Part shown: positions 51,172 through 60,323 of the stretch, piece after piece
Numbering within the stretch: position 1 is the stretch's first letter
Layout: the number at the start of each line of letters is the position of its first letter
Origin: Akkermansiaceae bacterium UBA7331
Lineage (GTDB): Bacteria > Verrucomicrobiota > Verrucomicrobiia > Verrucomicrobiales > Akkermansiaceae
Reading direction: 5' to 3'
NCBI GenBank assembly: GCA_002471255.1
Contig: DKPP01000011.1
Coordinates: 64,922 to 128,921 of the forward strand
Length of the DNA: 64,000 nucleotides
Made by a program: the position numbers and the translations under genes
The notes under the pieces: generated by a model
What the model saw: only the letters and a program-made list of their open reading frames with translations
What the model was told of the DNA's origin: nothing
Databases searched by the model: none

Positions 51172-51489
51172 TTAAGCTTTGATCTCGGTGATTTCCAATT
51201 TCGTAAGAGCGCGACGGCTGCCTTTTTTCTTGTGGTAGCCTTTACGACGCTTGAATTTGAAAGCGATCACTTTCTTACCTCGGAATTGGCTCACAACTTT
51301 GGCGGTAACGGTAGCTCCGGCTACGGTTGGGGTGCCAACGGTGATTGTTCCGTCATTTTCTACCATAAGCACTTGATCGAAGCTTGCCTCAGCACCCTCT
51401 TCAAGGGTATTGATGCACTCGACATCAATCACGTCGCCCTTTTGGACGCGGTATTGCTTACCACCTGTTTTGAAAACTGCGTATGCCAT
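51172..51489 (-). CDS. rplU: 50S ribosomal protein L21
   Basis: A 105-residue ribosomal protein. Start at 51489 (MAYAVFKTGGKQYRVQKGD) is chosen; an open frame extends 29 codons upstream but adds residues unlike any L21. KFKRRKGYHKKKGSRR is the C-terminal signature. Divergent from tsaE by 89 bp. rplU leaders often bind L21, but I see no clear motif. Confidence 0.98.
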   Translation of the reverse strand: MAYAVFKTGGKQYRVQKGDVIDVECINTLEEGAEASFDQVLMVENDGTITVGTPTVAGATVTAKVVSQFRGKKVIAFKFKRRKGYHKKKGSRRALTKLEITEIKA

Positions 51490-51578
51490 TACTTTCTCTA
51501 TTTGGGTTTGCCCGCCGAATGCGGGTGACGGAATTAACCATACAATCAGATAACAAACAAGCAAAATTTCATTCAATC

Positions 51579-52028
51579 ATGCAAAAATGGCATAAAATTT
51601 TTAAAAATGGACCGATTTTGACCCATTCTCCGGAAGAAATGAAGCAATTGGGACGTGAAATTGGTAAAATTTTACATGGGGGTGAGGTGCTCGGATTAGT
51701 AGGTAACTTGGGTGCAGGTAAAACACATCTTACACAAGGGATTATGGAAGGTTTAGAGGTCGGTGATTCTGCTGCTAGCCCTACATTTTCATTGGTTCAT
51801 GAGCATACGGATGGGCGTTTGCCTGTTTGCCATTTTGATTTTTATCGTTTGAAGGATGAAAGTGAGCTGTATGGGATCGGTTGGGATGATTATCTAGATA
51901 GAGGTGATATTTTAGTCGTGGAATGGGCCAATTTATGCCCGAATGCCATGCCTCATGATACTAAATGGGTGTTGATTGAGCACCAAGGACCCACGATGAG
52001 ACTCGTGACTCTTGACATGGGAGAATAA
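51579..52028 (+). CDS. tsaE: TsaE, tRNA threonylcarbamoyladenosine ATPase
   Basis: A 149-residue P-loop protein that partners TsaB-TsaD in making t6A37 in tRNA. Walker A GNLGAGKTHLTQG, the conserved ASPTFSLVHEH and HFDFYRL are family marks, with the WDDY/VVEWANL block further on. Start at 51579 (MQKWHKIFKNGP) is chosen; an upstream extension would run into the rplU promoter. Length is normal. A His/Cys-rich gene starts 19 bp later. Confidence 0.94.
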   Translation: MQKWHKIFKNGPILTHSPEEMKQLGREIGKILHGGEVLGLVGNLGAGKTHLTQGIMEGLEVGDSAASPTFSLVHEHTDGRLPVCHFDFYRLKDESELYGIGWDDYLDRGDILVVEWANLCPNAMPHDTKWVLIEHQGPTMRLVTLDMGE

Positions 52029-52047
52029 ATTTTATAGTTCTTGTTTA

Positions 52048-52524
52048 ATGATTCGAATGCGCAAACTATCACATTATGTGATGATGGTCGCTATGCTCAT
52101 GACTATATTATGTCAAATTGTGCATAGCGTCGTTTGTGCGTGCCAATCGAATTTTATGCAGGGAACCGTGCAGGTAACTTGCTCATCAAGTAAGTGCGAT
52201 CACTCTTGTGATAATAAGCAATCTGTTACGCTTTCCGAAAAAATTGCCGTAGAAGCGGATATGATGTATCACGAGCATGAGCATCATGGGGATGATAAGC
52301 CTAACCATGATTTTAGTCTCTATGTTACGACTTCGATGCCAAGTCTAGATGATGTGGCGGACAGCCCATCTTTATGGCAAACCTTGATTTATTTTGATGT
52401 TTTGGCATCGGTGATACGTTTGCAAGATGTTGAGGGTCAGATTGCTGAAAAAATGCTTATTCCTCCTCCCGAATCGGATTCTCGTCTGGCTTCTTTAGGG
52501 TATTTGCGCCCACATTTAAATTAA
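52048..52524 (+). CDS. Exported His/Cys-containing small protein preceding the RND efflux genes
   Basis: A 158-residue protein with a signal-like N-terminus (MIRMRKLSHYVMMVAMLMTI, then LCQIVHSVVCA) and a mature part with several Cys (CACQ, TCSSSKCDHSC) and a His cluster HEHEHHGDD, both common in periplasmic metal-binding proteins. No family recognised. It lies just before the heavy-metal efflux genes on the same strand, so a metal-chaperone or sensing role is plausible but unproven. A weak hairpin (52575-52592) separates it from the next gene. Confidence 0.65.
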   Translation: MIRMRKLSHYVMMVAMLMTILCQIVHSVVCACQSNFMQGTVQVTCSSSKCDHSCDNKQSVTLSEKIAVEADMMYHEHEHHGDDKPNHDFSLYVTTSMPSLDDVADSPSLWQTLIYFDVLASVIRLQDVEGQIAEKMLIPPPESDSRLASLGYLRPHLN

Positions 52525-52574
52525 TTGATTCTGGCGGCTTTGATTTTTAATCAAATAGCCAAAATAATTGTCAT

Positions 52575-52592
52575 ACCCTTTCGAGGGTTTTT
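52575..52592 (+). terminator. Weak terminator or attenuator before the efflux genes
   Basis: ACCCT-TTCG-AGGGT is a 5-bp stem with a stable TTCG loop followed by TTTT, 28 bp upstream of the outer membrane factor start. Short, so activity is uncertain. Confidence 0.4.
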
Positions 52593-52620
52593 CATCGGCC
52601 TTAGGGCGATTTAATCAATT

Positions 52621-53919
52621 ATGATCATTAACAGAATGAATAAAATTTTATTATTAGGATGTGTGGCTTTGCCTTGGATGACTCTCACCTCTTGTCAGTC
52701 ATATAAGGCAGATCCGGTAAATTGGGAAAAAGAATCCCACGCTTGGCAAAACTCTTCACGTAACAACGTACAATCATCATTATCGCTAGCTCAAGCCCAA
52801 CAAATCGGCTTGATGTTAAGCCCCGAATTAAACACTGCTCGCATTAAATACCAAGGAGCCATCAAGGAAGCTGAGGCTGCCGGATATTGGCAAGACCCTT
52901 CTATCGCTTTTGAATTTAACCAATTATTTTCAAATGTTCCCGGCTCACAAATGACAAAGCTTGGCCCAAGCTTTACGATTCCGTTAACGGGCTTGCCTCG
53001 TTTAGAAAAAAAGATTGCCAATTTATACAAGGAGCAAGATTATTGGACGGTTAAAGAGTTGGAAATGAAATTCCTGTGTGAATTGGAGCAGGCTTGGCTT
53101 CAATGGACTGTTTGCCAAGAAAAGATTAAAAGGTCGGAGCAGCGTGCCAATGAATTATTTAATAAGGATGCGAAGTTTCAGCGTTTGATGGAGTATGGTG
53201 AGATTTCCTTACCTGAGATGCAAGAGTCCGCCTCATTTTATAATGAAGTTTATCGCACGGTGAGTGATTTGAAAAATGAAGCGTCACAACAAAAGTTTGC
53301 CATTTTGAAAATGATGGGCATTTCTCCGGATCTGGCTAATCAAATCAATTTGAAACCTGCCTCATTAGGAGGTGCTTCTTTGTTGACCTTGCCTCAGTCA
53401 GCTATCGTGCAAGCTCCCCAATTAAAAACTCAGTTGGCCAAATTTGATATTTCCGAAAAGCAATTTTTAGCAGAAATCAAAAAGCAATATCCCGATTTGG
53501 GATTGTATGCCGCCATTGAAAAGGAAGGGTCAAACTATCGTTTTTCACCAACAGTCGATTTAACCTCGATTCCTTTGTGGAATAGAAACCGAGCCGGCGT
53601 TGCAGCAGGTGAAACAAACCGTAATGTGACGAGAGCCGAAACGATCAATCTTTGGAAAAATTTGTCAAATCAATTGGCTAATAACATTGCAAGTCAGCGT
53701 ATTATTGTTGATTTGATTGATCGTGATAGCAAACAACTTGTAAGTGATCAAAAGGCAGCTGATACATTGAAAAAAATGTACGCCTTGGGTGAAGCCAAGT
53801 TGTTGGATCTGTCAGAAGCAACTCAAAGATATTATGAGACGAAAATGTCTCTGCTCGAGCAGCAATATCGTTTGTCCGTTTTAAAATCTTCCCTTAAATA
53901 TCTCTATTTTAACCAATAA
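52621..53919 (+). CDS. Outer membrane efflux factor (CusC/TolC-type lipoprotein)
   Basis: A 432-residue outer membrane channel component. The lipobox lies in MNKILLLGCVALPWMTLTSC (a start at 52636 is also possible), followed by two repeats rich in long helices (LAQAQQIGLMLSPELNTARIKY, then SLLEQQYRLSVLKSSLKYLY), as in the OEP/TolC family. It makes the outer membrane duct of the RND complex. It is 8 bp upstream of the adaptor gene. The conserved position and family pattern make the call solid; metal specificity is not encoded here. Confidence 0.88.
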   Translation: MIINRMNKILLLGCVALPWMTLTSCQSYKADPVNWEKESHAWQNSSRNNVQSSLSLAQAQQIGLMLSPELNTARIKYQGAIKEAEAAGYWQDPSIAFEFNQLFSNVPGSQMTKLGPSFTIPLTGLPRLEKKIANLYKEQDYWTVKELEMKFLCELEQAWLQWTVCQEKIKRSEQRANELFNKDAKFQRLMEYGEISLPEMQESASFYNEVYRTVSDLKNEASQQKFAILKMMGISPDLANQINLKPASLGGASLLTLPQSAIVQAPQLKTQLAKFDISEKQFLAEIKKQYPDLGLYAAIEKEGSNYRFSPTVDLTSIPLWNRNRAGVAAGETNRNVTRAETINLWKNLSNQLANNIASQRIIVDLIDRDSKQLVSDQKAADTLKKMYALGEAKLLDLSEATQRYYETKMSLLEQQYRLSVLKSSLKYLYFNQ

Positions 53920-53927
53920 TTTTTTAT

Positions 53928-55430
53928 ATGAAAAAATCTGTTTTTCTTTCCGGTTTTTTAGCATCTGCCCTCTCACTCGTTTATGCGGCAGATCAAGCTA
54001 GCCCTGCCGTACACGTACATGAAGATGGTACCGAATGCACCGGTAATCATGAAGAACCCGCAACCCATGTTCATGAGGATGGTACCGAGTGCTCCGGTAA
54101 TCACGAAGAACCGGCTACTCATGTACATGAAGACGGTACTGAATGTTCAGATAACCATGATGAGCCTGCTACTCACGTGCATGAGGATGGTACGGAATGT
54201 TCCGGTGACCATGCAGGGGAAGCCGCAGCCGATGAATGCGGTGCTGAGTGCACGGGCGATCATGGACCTAGCGAAAAAGATGATCATGACCATGCTCCCG
54301 GCGAAGTGTGTACCGCAGGCGGTGGTGAAGTGATCTTTACCATTACGGATAAAGCCCAAAAATCTTTGGCTTTGGTCTATGGTACTCCGGTCAAGGGTGA
54401 TATTGCCTCAGGACAAGTTGTCTATGGTCAATTGGAAGTACCCCCTTCATCCATTTTGCAATACGCTGCTTTGTCAAAAGGCTTGGTAACCTTAATGGTG
54501 AAGCCGGGGCAGGATGTTAAAGTTGGGCAAGATTTGTATTCTATCGTTTCTCCGGAGATTACTTCTTTATTAACCGAGATGAAAAATGCGGAGTTGGATA
54601 CTAAGCGCTTGGAAGCAGAAGTAGGTAATTTACAACATCGCCAAAAGAACTTATCCGATATCAATGTCCGCAACGCTGAATTGGAATCACAAATCGTAGC
54701 TAAGCAAAATGAAGTGCTTTTGCTAAAAAGTAAGCAAGAGCAGACTCATAAAATGCTTGATCGTATGATTAACGGTATGGGCGTTTTAAATGATGAAGTT
54801 TTGACTGTAAAAGCCAAATTTGAAGGTGAAGTGGGAGATATTCCTATCAATCAAGGTGCTTGGCTTGAACAAGGGCAACCTATCATGAACATCATTCCGA
54901 CTAAATCTTTAGAATTTAAGGGTGCCGTTTATGCCGGGGATGACTTATCCAATATGACCGGTAAGTTAGAGTTTGCTTTGAACAACAAACAATATCAGTT
55001 TGATGGTAAATTACGCGTGGCACCGGAGGTCAATGCCGAATCAAGAACGAAGGCCGTCTATTTCATTCCTAATAAAACCTTACCTGAGCAAGCCTTCATC
55101 GGGCAACGAGCTAAGTTGGTGTTAACCGGCTCTCAAGATGCCTCGGGTTATTTGAATGTGCCTCAGGGTGCCGTGATCAAGGTTGGTGTAGAAGATGTCG
55201 TTTTTGTGAAAATTAAGGAAAAATCCGATTCTTTCGCCATGATTAAAGTTCAGACTTTGCCTTCTTATCAAGGTATGGTTCCTGTTAAAGGTTTGCATGC
55301 AAACGATCAAATAGTCGTAGAGGGTGGTAATGAATTAAAATATGCTATTCCTACGGGTGATGGGCAACAGCCTAAGAAATCCGCAGGCCATTTCCATGCC
55401 GATGGTAAATTCCATGAGGGTGAACATTAA
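53928..55430 (+). CDS. RND efflux adaptor (CusB/CzcB-type) with His/Cys repeats
   Basis: A 500-residue periplasmic adaptor that links the RND pump to the outer membrane channel. After the signal peptide (MKKSVFLSGFLASALSLVYA) come four 18-residue His/Cys repeats (residues ~29-100; HVHEDGTECSGNHEEPAT), then an acidic His-rich linker. From ~140 the adaptor core follows: barrel-sandwich (LVTLMVKPGQDVKVGQDLYS), coiled-coil hairpin (KRLEAEVGNLQHRQKN), and beta-barrel/membrane-proximal domains. The C-terminus is again His-rich (HFHADGKFHEGEH). Such tails bind Cu, Zn, Co or Ni in CusB/CzcB relatives; the likely substrates are divalent or monovalent metals. Confidence 0.9.
   Translation: MKKSVFLSGFLASALSLVYAADQASPAVHVHEDGTECTGNHEEPATHVHEDGTECSGNHEEPATHVHEDGTECSDNHDEPATHVHEDGTECSGDHAGEAAADECGAECTGDHGPSEKDDHDHAPGEVCTAGGGEVIFTITDKAQKSLALVYGTPVKGDIASGQVVYGQLEVPPSSILQYAALSKGLVTLMVKPGQDVKVGQDLYSIVSPEITSLLTEMKNAELDTKRLEAEVGNLQHRQKNLSDINVRNAELESQIVAKQNEVLLLKSKQEQTHKMLDRMINGMGVLNDEVLTVKAKFEGEVGDIPINQGAWLEQGQPIMNIIPTKSLEFKGAVYAGDDLSNMTGKLEFALNNKQYQFDGKLRVAPEVNAESRTKAVYFIPNKTLPEQAFIGQRAKLVLTGSQDASGYLNVPQGAVIKVGVEDVVFVKIKEKSDSFAMIKVQTLPSYQGMVPVKGLHANDQIVVEGGNELKYAIPTGDGQQPKKSAGHFHADGKFHEGEH
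54012..54227 (+). repeat. Four 54-bp coding tandem repeats in the RND adaptor
   Basis: Units start at 54012, 54066, 54120 and 54174. Each encodes HVHEDGTEC(S/T)(G/D)(N/D)H plus a linker. Copies differ mainly at third codon positions while His, Asp-Gly, Cys and His are kept, so the protein motif is under selection. The fourth unit diverges after Gly-Asp-His. Confidence 0.9.
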
Positions 55431-55447
55431 TTTAAAAAATAATCCGG

Positions 55448-58400
55448 ATGAATAAATTAATTGAAGCCTGTTTAAAATATCGTGTGGTGGTCATGATTTT
55501 GACCGTCGTGGCGATGTGTGCGGGGGTATATGTGATCAAAACATTACCCGTCGATGTTTTTCCGGAGCTAAAAGTGCCGCGAGTGACTGTGCAAACGGAA
55601 GCTGCGGGGCTTACAGCCGAAGAAGTGGAGCAATACATCAGTATTCCTCTAGAGGGGGCACTAACGGGAGCAACGGGGGTTAAATCCTTACGTACCTCCT
55701 CCGGCAGTGGTCTGGCGTTCGCTTGGGTCGAGTTTGATTGGGATCAAGATATTTATCGTGCCCGACAAATCGTCAGTGAACGCTTGTCCGCGGCTAGGGG
55801 TAGTCTGCCTAATGAGGTGGAATCTGAGTTGGCTCCTATTGTTTCCATTACCGGTGAGATCATGCTTTTATCTTTGACGGGTGATGGCACCATCTCTCCT
55901 TTGGATATGCGTCGCACGGCAGAATACGCCTTGCGTAATCGATTGATGGCTATTCCGGGGGTAGGTCAGGTGACTGTGCTGGGTGGTCGTTTACCGGAGT
56001 ACCAAGTTCTTTATGATCCTGAGAGATTAGTTCAGGCAGGTGTAACTCTCGATCAATTGAGAGCAGCTGTCGAATCGGCACAGTCCACTTTGCCTGCCGG
56101 CTATTTGGAAGATGTCGCCGGTCAGGAAATCCCGCTCAAGCAAGAGGCTCGTTTGCAAACAATCGCTCAGTTAGAGCGTGCAATCATTCCTGATCATCCT
56201 TCCAAAGTGATTCGTGTCGGGGATGTGGCAAAAGTAGAGATCGGTGGCGCTCCTCGACGTGGTGGTGCTAGCTTTAAGGGACAAGACGCCGTCGTTTTAT
56301 CCATTCAAAAGGCACCGGGTGCTAACACGATGGAGATTACCCAAGCGGTAGATAAGGTAGTGGCTGAGTTCATTAAAAGTGAATTGCCTGAAGGGATGAC
56401 CTTGAGAACCGACGCTTACCGCCAGTCCAATTTTATCGAATTGTCATTGCATGAAGGTTTGAATATTATTATTCAAGCTGCGATCGTGGTGCTTTTGGTT
56501 GTGTTGTTGACCCTATTAAATGTTCGTACGACATTGATTACCTTGTTTTCGATGCCATTGTCGATTCTGTTGGCATTCATTTGCTTCCCAATGTTTGATT
56601 TGGCGATCAACATCATGACTTTGGGCGGTTTAGCAGTAGCTGTGGGCGATGTGGTTGATAATGCCATTATCTTCGTAGAAATTGCATGGCGTCGCTTGCA
56701 AGAAAACGCAGCAAGACCGAAAGCTGACCAATTGAATAAATTAGACGTTTTGAAAAAGGCTACGGGAGAAATTTCCGGCTCTATTACTTTCTCAACGTTG
56801 ATTATTCTCTTGGTATTCTGCCCATTATTGTTCCTGTCGGGTATTGAAGGGCAATTCTTCAAGCCATTGGGCATCACTTACATGCTTGTCGTCTTTGCTT
56901 CATTGATTGTGGCTTTGATGGTGACGCCGGTTATGTGCTACTTCGGCTTTAAAGTGAAAAAGCACCATACTGCTTCAGGTACCGATGTAGTCGATACCGC
57001 CGCAGAAGCGGAAACTTTCTCTACTAAATGGATTAAAAAAATCTATGCTCCTTTGCTTGATTTTTGCATTAAGAGAGCAAAATGGGTCGTATCGGTGATG
57101 GTGGCATTAACCGGGGGGGCTTTGATTTTGGCATCGACCTTTGGTACGAGTTTCTTACCTCCGTTTAATGAAGACTGCTTTACCGTCTTTGTTTCCACAG
57201 TACCCGGTTCCTCGTTAAAAGATACTGAGCGTATTTCGCGCCAAGTCATGCTTGATTTGGAGAACATCCCCGGGGTGCTTTCCGTAACTCAACGTGCAGG
57301 GCGTGCCGAGAATGATGAACATGCCGAGCCTGTAAGTGCTTCTGAAATGCTTGTTCGTTTTGATTTGAATCATGACCCTAAAGAGGTCAAAAAGCAGATT
57401 AATGAAATCATTGCCGACATTCCCGGTACCAGTACCTTGCTTGGTTATCCTTTAGCTCACCGTATCAGTTCGGCTTTATCAGGAGATGCCGCCGAATTGG
57501 CAATCAATATCTATGGTAATGATTTGCCAACCCTGCGTGAAGCATCCAAAAAGGCTCAGGAAATCATGAAAAAGATTCCGGAAGTGGCAGATGCTCGAGC
57601 CAATCGTGAGATTATGGTAGATACTCTCGATATTAAATATCGCCCTGAAGTCATCGCTGCTGCCGGATTAACCATGGCGGAAGTGGGGGAACAAGTATCC
57701 GCCGCTCTGAATGGTCTCAAATTGGGAGAAGTGGTAAAAAACCAAGACCGTTGGAATATCGTGATGAGATTGGATGACCGTATTAAGCAATCTATCGATG
57801 ATGTGAAAAGATTACGCATCGTTGCCGGAAAAAATACCATCCCCTTATCTGAATTGGCCGATATCACTCGAGAAGAAACCTCTAATATGATTCTTCGTGA
57901 TAATGGCAGACGTAAGGCAATGATTTCGGTCAACCCTGCCGCCAACTCCAATTTGGGTGACGTGGTTGAGATTCTGAGAGAAAAGCTAGACCCTGAAATG
58001 CATAAAATGGGTGTTACCGTTGAGTACGATGGTACGATTAAAGCCCGTGAATCTGCTGCTAGCCGACTATATTGGCTTACAGGTGGTATCTTGGTGCTGA
58101 TGGTTGTATTCCTAAGTGCTTCGCTAGGTAATGTCAAATATGCCTTGTTGACCTTGGTTAACATTCCGCTTTGTCTTATTGGTGGTATTATTGCCGTTTA
58201 TCTTGCCACGCCTGCACCATTTTGGGCAAACACTTGGCATTTGATTTCCGGTGAAGGCTATGTAGCACCGATTTTATCCGTAGCCTCGATTGTTGGCTTT
58301 GTTACGGTTATTGGTTTTGCCATTCGTAGTGGTATGATCATGCTTCGCAGATATATTGACTTGTCAGCCGCAGGTGTTACACCTATAGATGCTATCCGTG

Positions 58401-58612
58401 AAGGTTCTCTCGAGCGTGTGGTGCCGATCATCATGACCTCTTTGACAACTATTCTCGGATTGATTCCTTTAATTATTGCCATTAATAAGCCGGGTGGTGA
58501 GCTACTCGGACCTTTGGCTATTGTTCAGTTCGGTGGATTGATCTCCGCCACATTACTGAACTTGCTCATTTTACCTGCAGCGGCCAGTATGCTGCATAAG
58601 CGAACGAAGTAG
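55448..58612 (+). CDS. Heavy-metal RND efflux pump (CusA/CzcA family)
   Basis: A 1054-residue inner membrane RND permease, trimeric and proton-driven. The N-terminal signature is typical (IKTLPVDVFPELKVPRVTVQ), and the proton-relay Asp region reads LAVAVGDVVDNAIIFVEIAW, followed by FSTLIILLVFCPLLFLSG. Two periplasmic loops hold the porter domains. The C-terminal half repeats the fold (SLGNVKYALLTLVNIPLCLIGG). Metal-site methionines of CusA were not identifiable by eye, so Zn/Co/Ni (Czc-like) versus Cu/Ag is undecided. It follows the adaptor by 17 bp; a strong terminator follows. Confidence 0.92.
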   Translation: MNKLIEACLKYRVVVMILTVVAMCAGVYVIKTLPVDVFPELKVPRVTVQTEAAGLTAEEVEQYISIPLEGALTGATGVKSLRTSSGSGLAFAWVEFDWDQDIYRARQIVSERLSAARGSLPNEVESELAPIVSITGEIMLLSLTGDGTISPLDMRRTAEYALRNRLMAIPGVGQVTVLGGRLPEYQVLYDPERLVQAGVTLDQLRAAVESAQSTLPAGYLEDVAGQEIPLKQEARLQTIAQLERAIIPDHPSKVIRVGDVAKVEIGGAPRRGGASFKGQDAVVLSIQKAPGANTMEITQAVDKVVAEFIKSELPEGMTLRTDAYRQSNFIELSLHEGLNIIIQAAIVVLLVVLLTLLNVRTTLITLFSMPLSILLAFICFPMFDLAINIMTLGGLAVAVGDVVDNAIIFVEIAWRRLQENAARPKADQLNKLDVLKKATGEISGSITFSTLIILLVFCPLLFLSGIEGQFFKPLGITYMLVVFASLIVALMVTPVMCYFGFKVKKHHTASGTDVVDTAAEAETFSTKWIKKIYAPLLDFCIKRAKWVVSVMVALTGGALILASTFGTSFLPPFNEDCFTVFVSTVPGSSLKDTERISRQVMLDLENIPGVLSVTQRAGRAENDEHAEPVSASEMLVRFDLNHDPKEVKKQINEIIADIPGTSTLLGYPLAHRISSALSGDAAELAINIYGNDLPTLREASKKAQEIMKKIPEVADARANREIMVDTLDIKYRPEVIAAAGLTMAEVGEQVSAALNGLKLGEVVKNQDRWNIVMRLDDRIKQSIDDVKRLRIVAGKNTIPLSELADITREETSNMILRDNGRRKAMISVNPAANSNLGDVVEILREKLDPEMHKMGVTVEYDGTIKARESAASRLYWLTGGILVLMVVFLSASLGNVKYALLTLVNIPLCLIGGIIAVYLATPAPFWANTWHLISGEGYVAPILSVASIVGFVTVIGFAIRSGMIMLRRYIDLSAAGVTPIDAIREGSLERVVPIIMTSLTTILGLIPLIIAINKPGGELLGPLAIVQFGGLISATLLNLLILPAAASMLHKRTK

Positions 58613-58658
58613 GTAAACCAACTTACCTTGTCAACCAAGGTAGGATTATGATTGAGTG

Positions 58659-58695
58659 GCGGGTGTCGAGGTTTCTCGGCGCCCGCTAATTTTTT
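58659..58695 (+). terminator. Terminator of the RND efflux operon
   Basis: GCGGGTGTCGAG at 58659-58670 pairs with CTCGGCGCCCGC at 58675-58686 (12 bp with two G-T pairs, GTTT loop), followed by TAATTTTTTG. A smaller TACCTTG/CAAGGTA hairpin precedes it. Confidence 0.9.
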
Positions 58696-58772
58696 GTTTT
58701 GAGTGTCTTATACAACATGACATACGAAGTAAATGCTTGTATATGGGCTTTTTATGTGGTGATTTAATTAAA

Positions 58773-59807
58773 ATGCGACTCCACTACACACTATTATTGT
58801 TATTCCCTCTGTTATTTTGCTCTCAATCCATGGCATCGGAGCAAGTTCTTCCCGAAATTGCAAAGCTTGATTCTTTTAAGCAACAAGTTTTAGCAGAACC
58901 TCAAAAATGTTTGGAATTCATTCTAAACCTTTCTGAAGAAGATCGTCAATTTCGAAGTATCGCTCAAATTATCAATGAACTCCCCCTTAAACAAAGGCTT
59001 GAGGCACTTGATTCCATTTTAAATGCCTGTCAAAAAAATCAATTGGATATACGTCAAACATATTCTTTTTTCACCTTAGATTATGGCGACGCCTTTGATG
59101 TAGCCCCTCCTAATGTGATATTGGCATGCAATTATTATGTCCCGGAAATTAACAAGCTATATCAAAAAGCAAAAATTGTTTTCCATTCAAATGAAAGTAT
59201 GCGTTCTGAAATAGAACGAGTTTTATCAGGTGCTTACCGAAAGCATATCGATAGTCTGTCAATTTTTGATTCGTATCTTGCAGGACAAATTCCTCTTTTA
59301 ACTCCTTATCGGGGCTATTGGGCGAGTTTGCCTACCGATAAGGAATATTCGTTTGAAGAACAATCTCAATTAATCAATGAACATGCTAAATTGGTAGGAC
59401 AAGCATACGATTGTTTATTAGATATTCTGAATGGGATCGTAAAGGAAGAGGATGGTATGAAACGGTTTGAAATCAGTTTAGATCAACTTAACAAACATAG
59501 TTTGGAGTTTGAAAAGCTTCGCCCTTTGAAAGAGACCTCTAAACAATCCGAATTACTTATTAAGTATATAGATGAAATAACTTATGTAGATTTATGCCAA
59601 GCAAAAAAACTATTTCAAATAGCCGATGAAAAACAAAAAAGGCACGCTTTCAAGCAATTACAACTTCGAATGAATGATTTTATATATCCCGACTCTTATC
59701 TTTTAGAATGGGCAGTATCATTGCCTGGTACCGAAGAAGAAAGATTTGGTCCTAAAATGAAAAAATTAGCAGAAGAGTGCAAAAAAACTCGCAATTCATC
59801 CAAATAA
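58773..59807 (+). CDS. Exported protein of unknown function
   Basis: A 344-residue protein with a signal peptide (MRLHYTLLLLFPLLFCSQSMA). The ATG at 58773 is preferred over an open frame that starts 39 codons upstream inside the terminator. The mature part is helical, with Gln/Glu/Lys-rich stretches (LNLSEEDRQFRSIAQIIN, KKLFQIADEKQKRHAFKQLQ). No family recognised. AT-rich codon use matches the small genes after it, and may indicate an accessory island. Confidence 0.7.
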   Translation: MRLHYTLLLLFPLLFCSQSMASEQVLPEIAKLDSFKQQVLAEPQKCLEFILNLSEEDRQFRSIAQIINELPLKQRLEALDSILNACQKNQLDIRQTYSFFTLDYGDAFDVAPPNVILACNYYVPEINKLYQKAKIVFHSNESMRSEIERVLSGAYRKHIDSLSIFDSYLAGQIPLLTPYRGYWASLPTDKEYSFEEQSQLINEHAKLVGQAYDCLLDILNGIVKEEDGMKRFEISLDQLNKHSLEFEKLRPLKETSKQSELLIKYIDEITYVDLCQAKKLFQIADEKQKRHAFKQLQLRMNDFIYPDSYLLEWAVSLPGTEEERFGPKMKKLAEECKKTRNSSK

Positions 59808-59859
59808 GACAGCGTTAAGGACTATATGGATAAATAAATTTAGTGAGATTAAAAAAACG

Positions 59860-60243
59860 ATGAAGACAAAAATTAAATATGTGAGTTTAGTTGCATTTAC
59901 TTTGCTAGCAGCTACCTACGTTAATGGAGCTGAAGAAGTGGGGGTTAATATTTATCCTGATTCAAAGAAGCTTATTATCCTTGAATCGAACAACATACAA
60001 AATTTTAATGACCTAAAAAGTCAGAGAGAAACGTACATTCAAAAAACCTATCCGGGCTATACACCTAAGCTGACAATGCATACGAAGGATGAACAAGGTC
60101 GTTATGTCTTAGTTTGTTTTTTAGAAAATTCCCAAGGTAAAACGATAACAGCATCTTTTGATGTTACCGACGCCTATGCAATGTTGAAAAATAAAGGTGG
60201 AGCAATAAAAGATCAAATTGAGGAGTTAGAGAAAAAGCATTAG
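59860..60243 (+). CDS. Small exported protein of unknown function
   Basis: A 127-residue protein with a signal peptide (MKTKIKYVSLVAFTLLAATYVNG). The mature part has alternating beta-like stretches (KKLIILESNN, RYVLVCFLENSQGKTITAS) and a helical C-terminus. No family recognised. It follows the previous gene by 52 bp and may share its transcript. A strong terminator lies 24 bp after the stop. Confidence 0.65.
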   Translation: MKTKIKYVSLVAFTLLAATYVNGAEEVGVNIYPDSKKLIILESNNIQNFNDLKSQRETYIQKTYPGYTPKLTMHTKDEQGRYVLVCFLENSQGKTITASFDVTDAYAMLKNKGGAIKDQIEELEKKH

Positions 60244-60266
60244 GCTTGTTCTAATGACGATATAGA

Positions 60267-60308
60267 GACGCAAGGTGCCAATTTTAGATTTCACCTTGCG
60301 TCAATTTT
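60267..60308. terminator. Terminator after 59860 gene
   Basis: GACGCAAGGTG at 60267-60277 pairs perfectly with CACCTTGCGTC (60292-60302); AATTTTG follows on the plus strand. It also lies 16 bp from the convergent acyltransferase stop. Confidence 0.85.
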
Positions 60309-60323
60309 GCTTATAGAGAGTCT

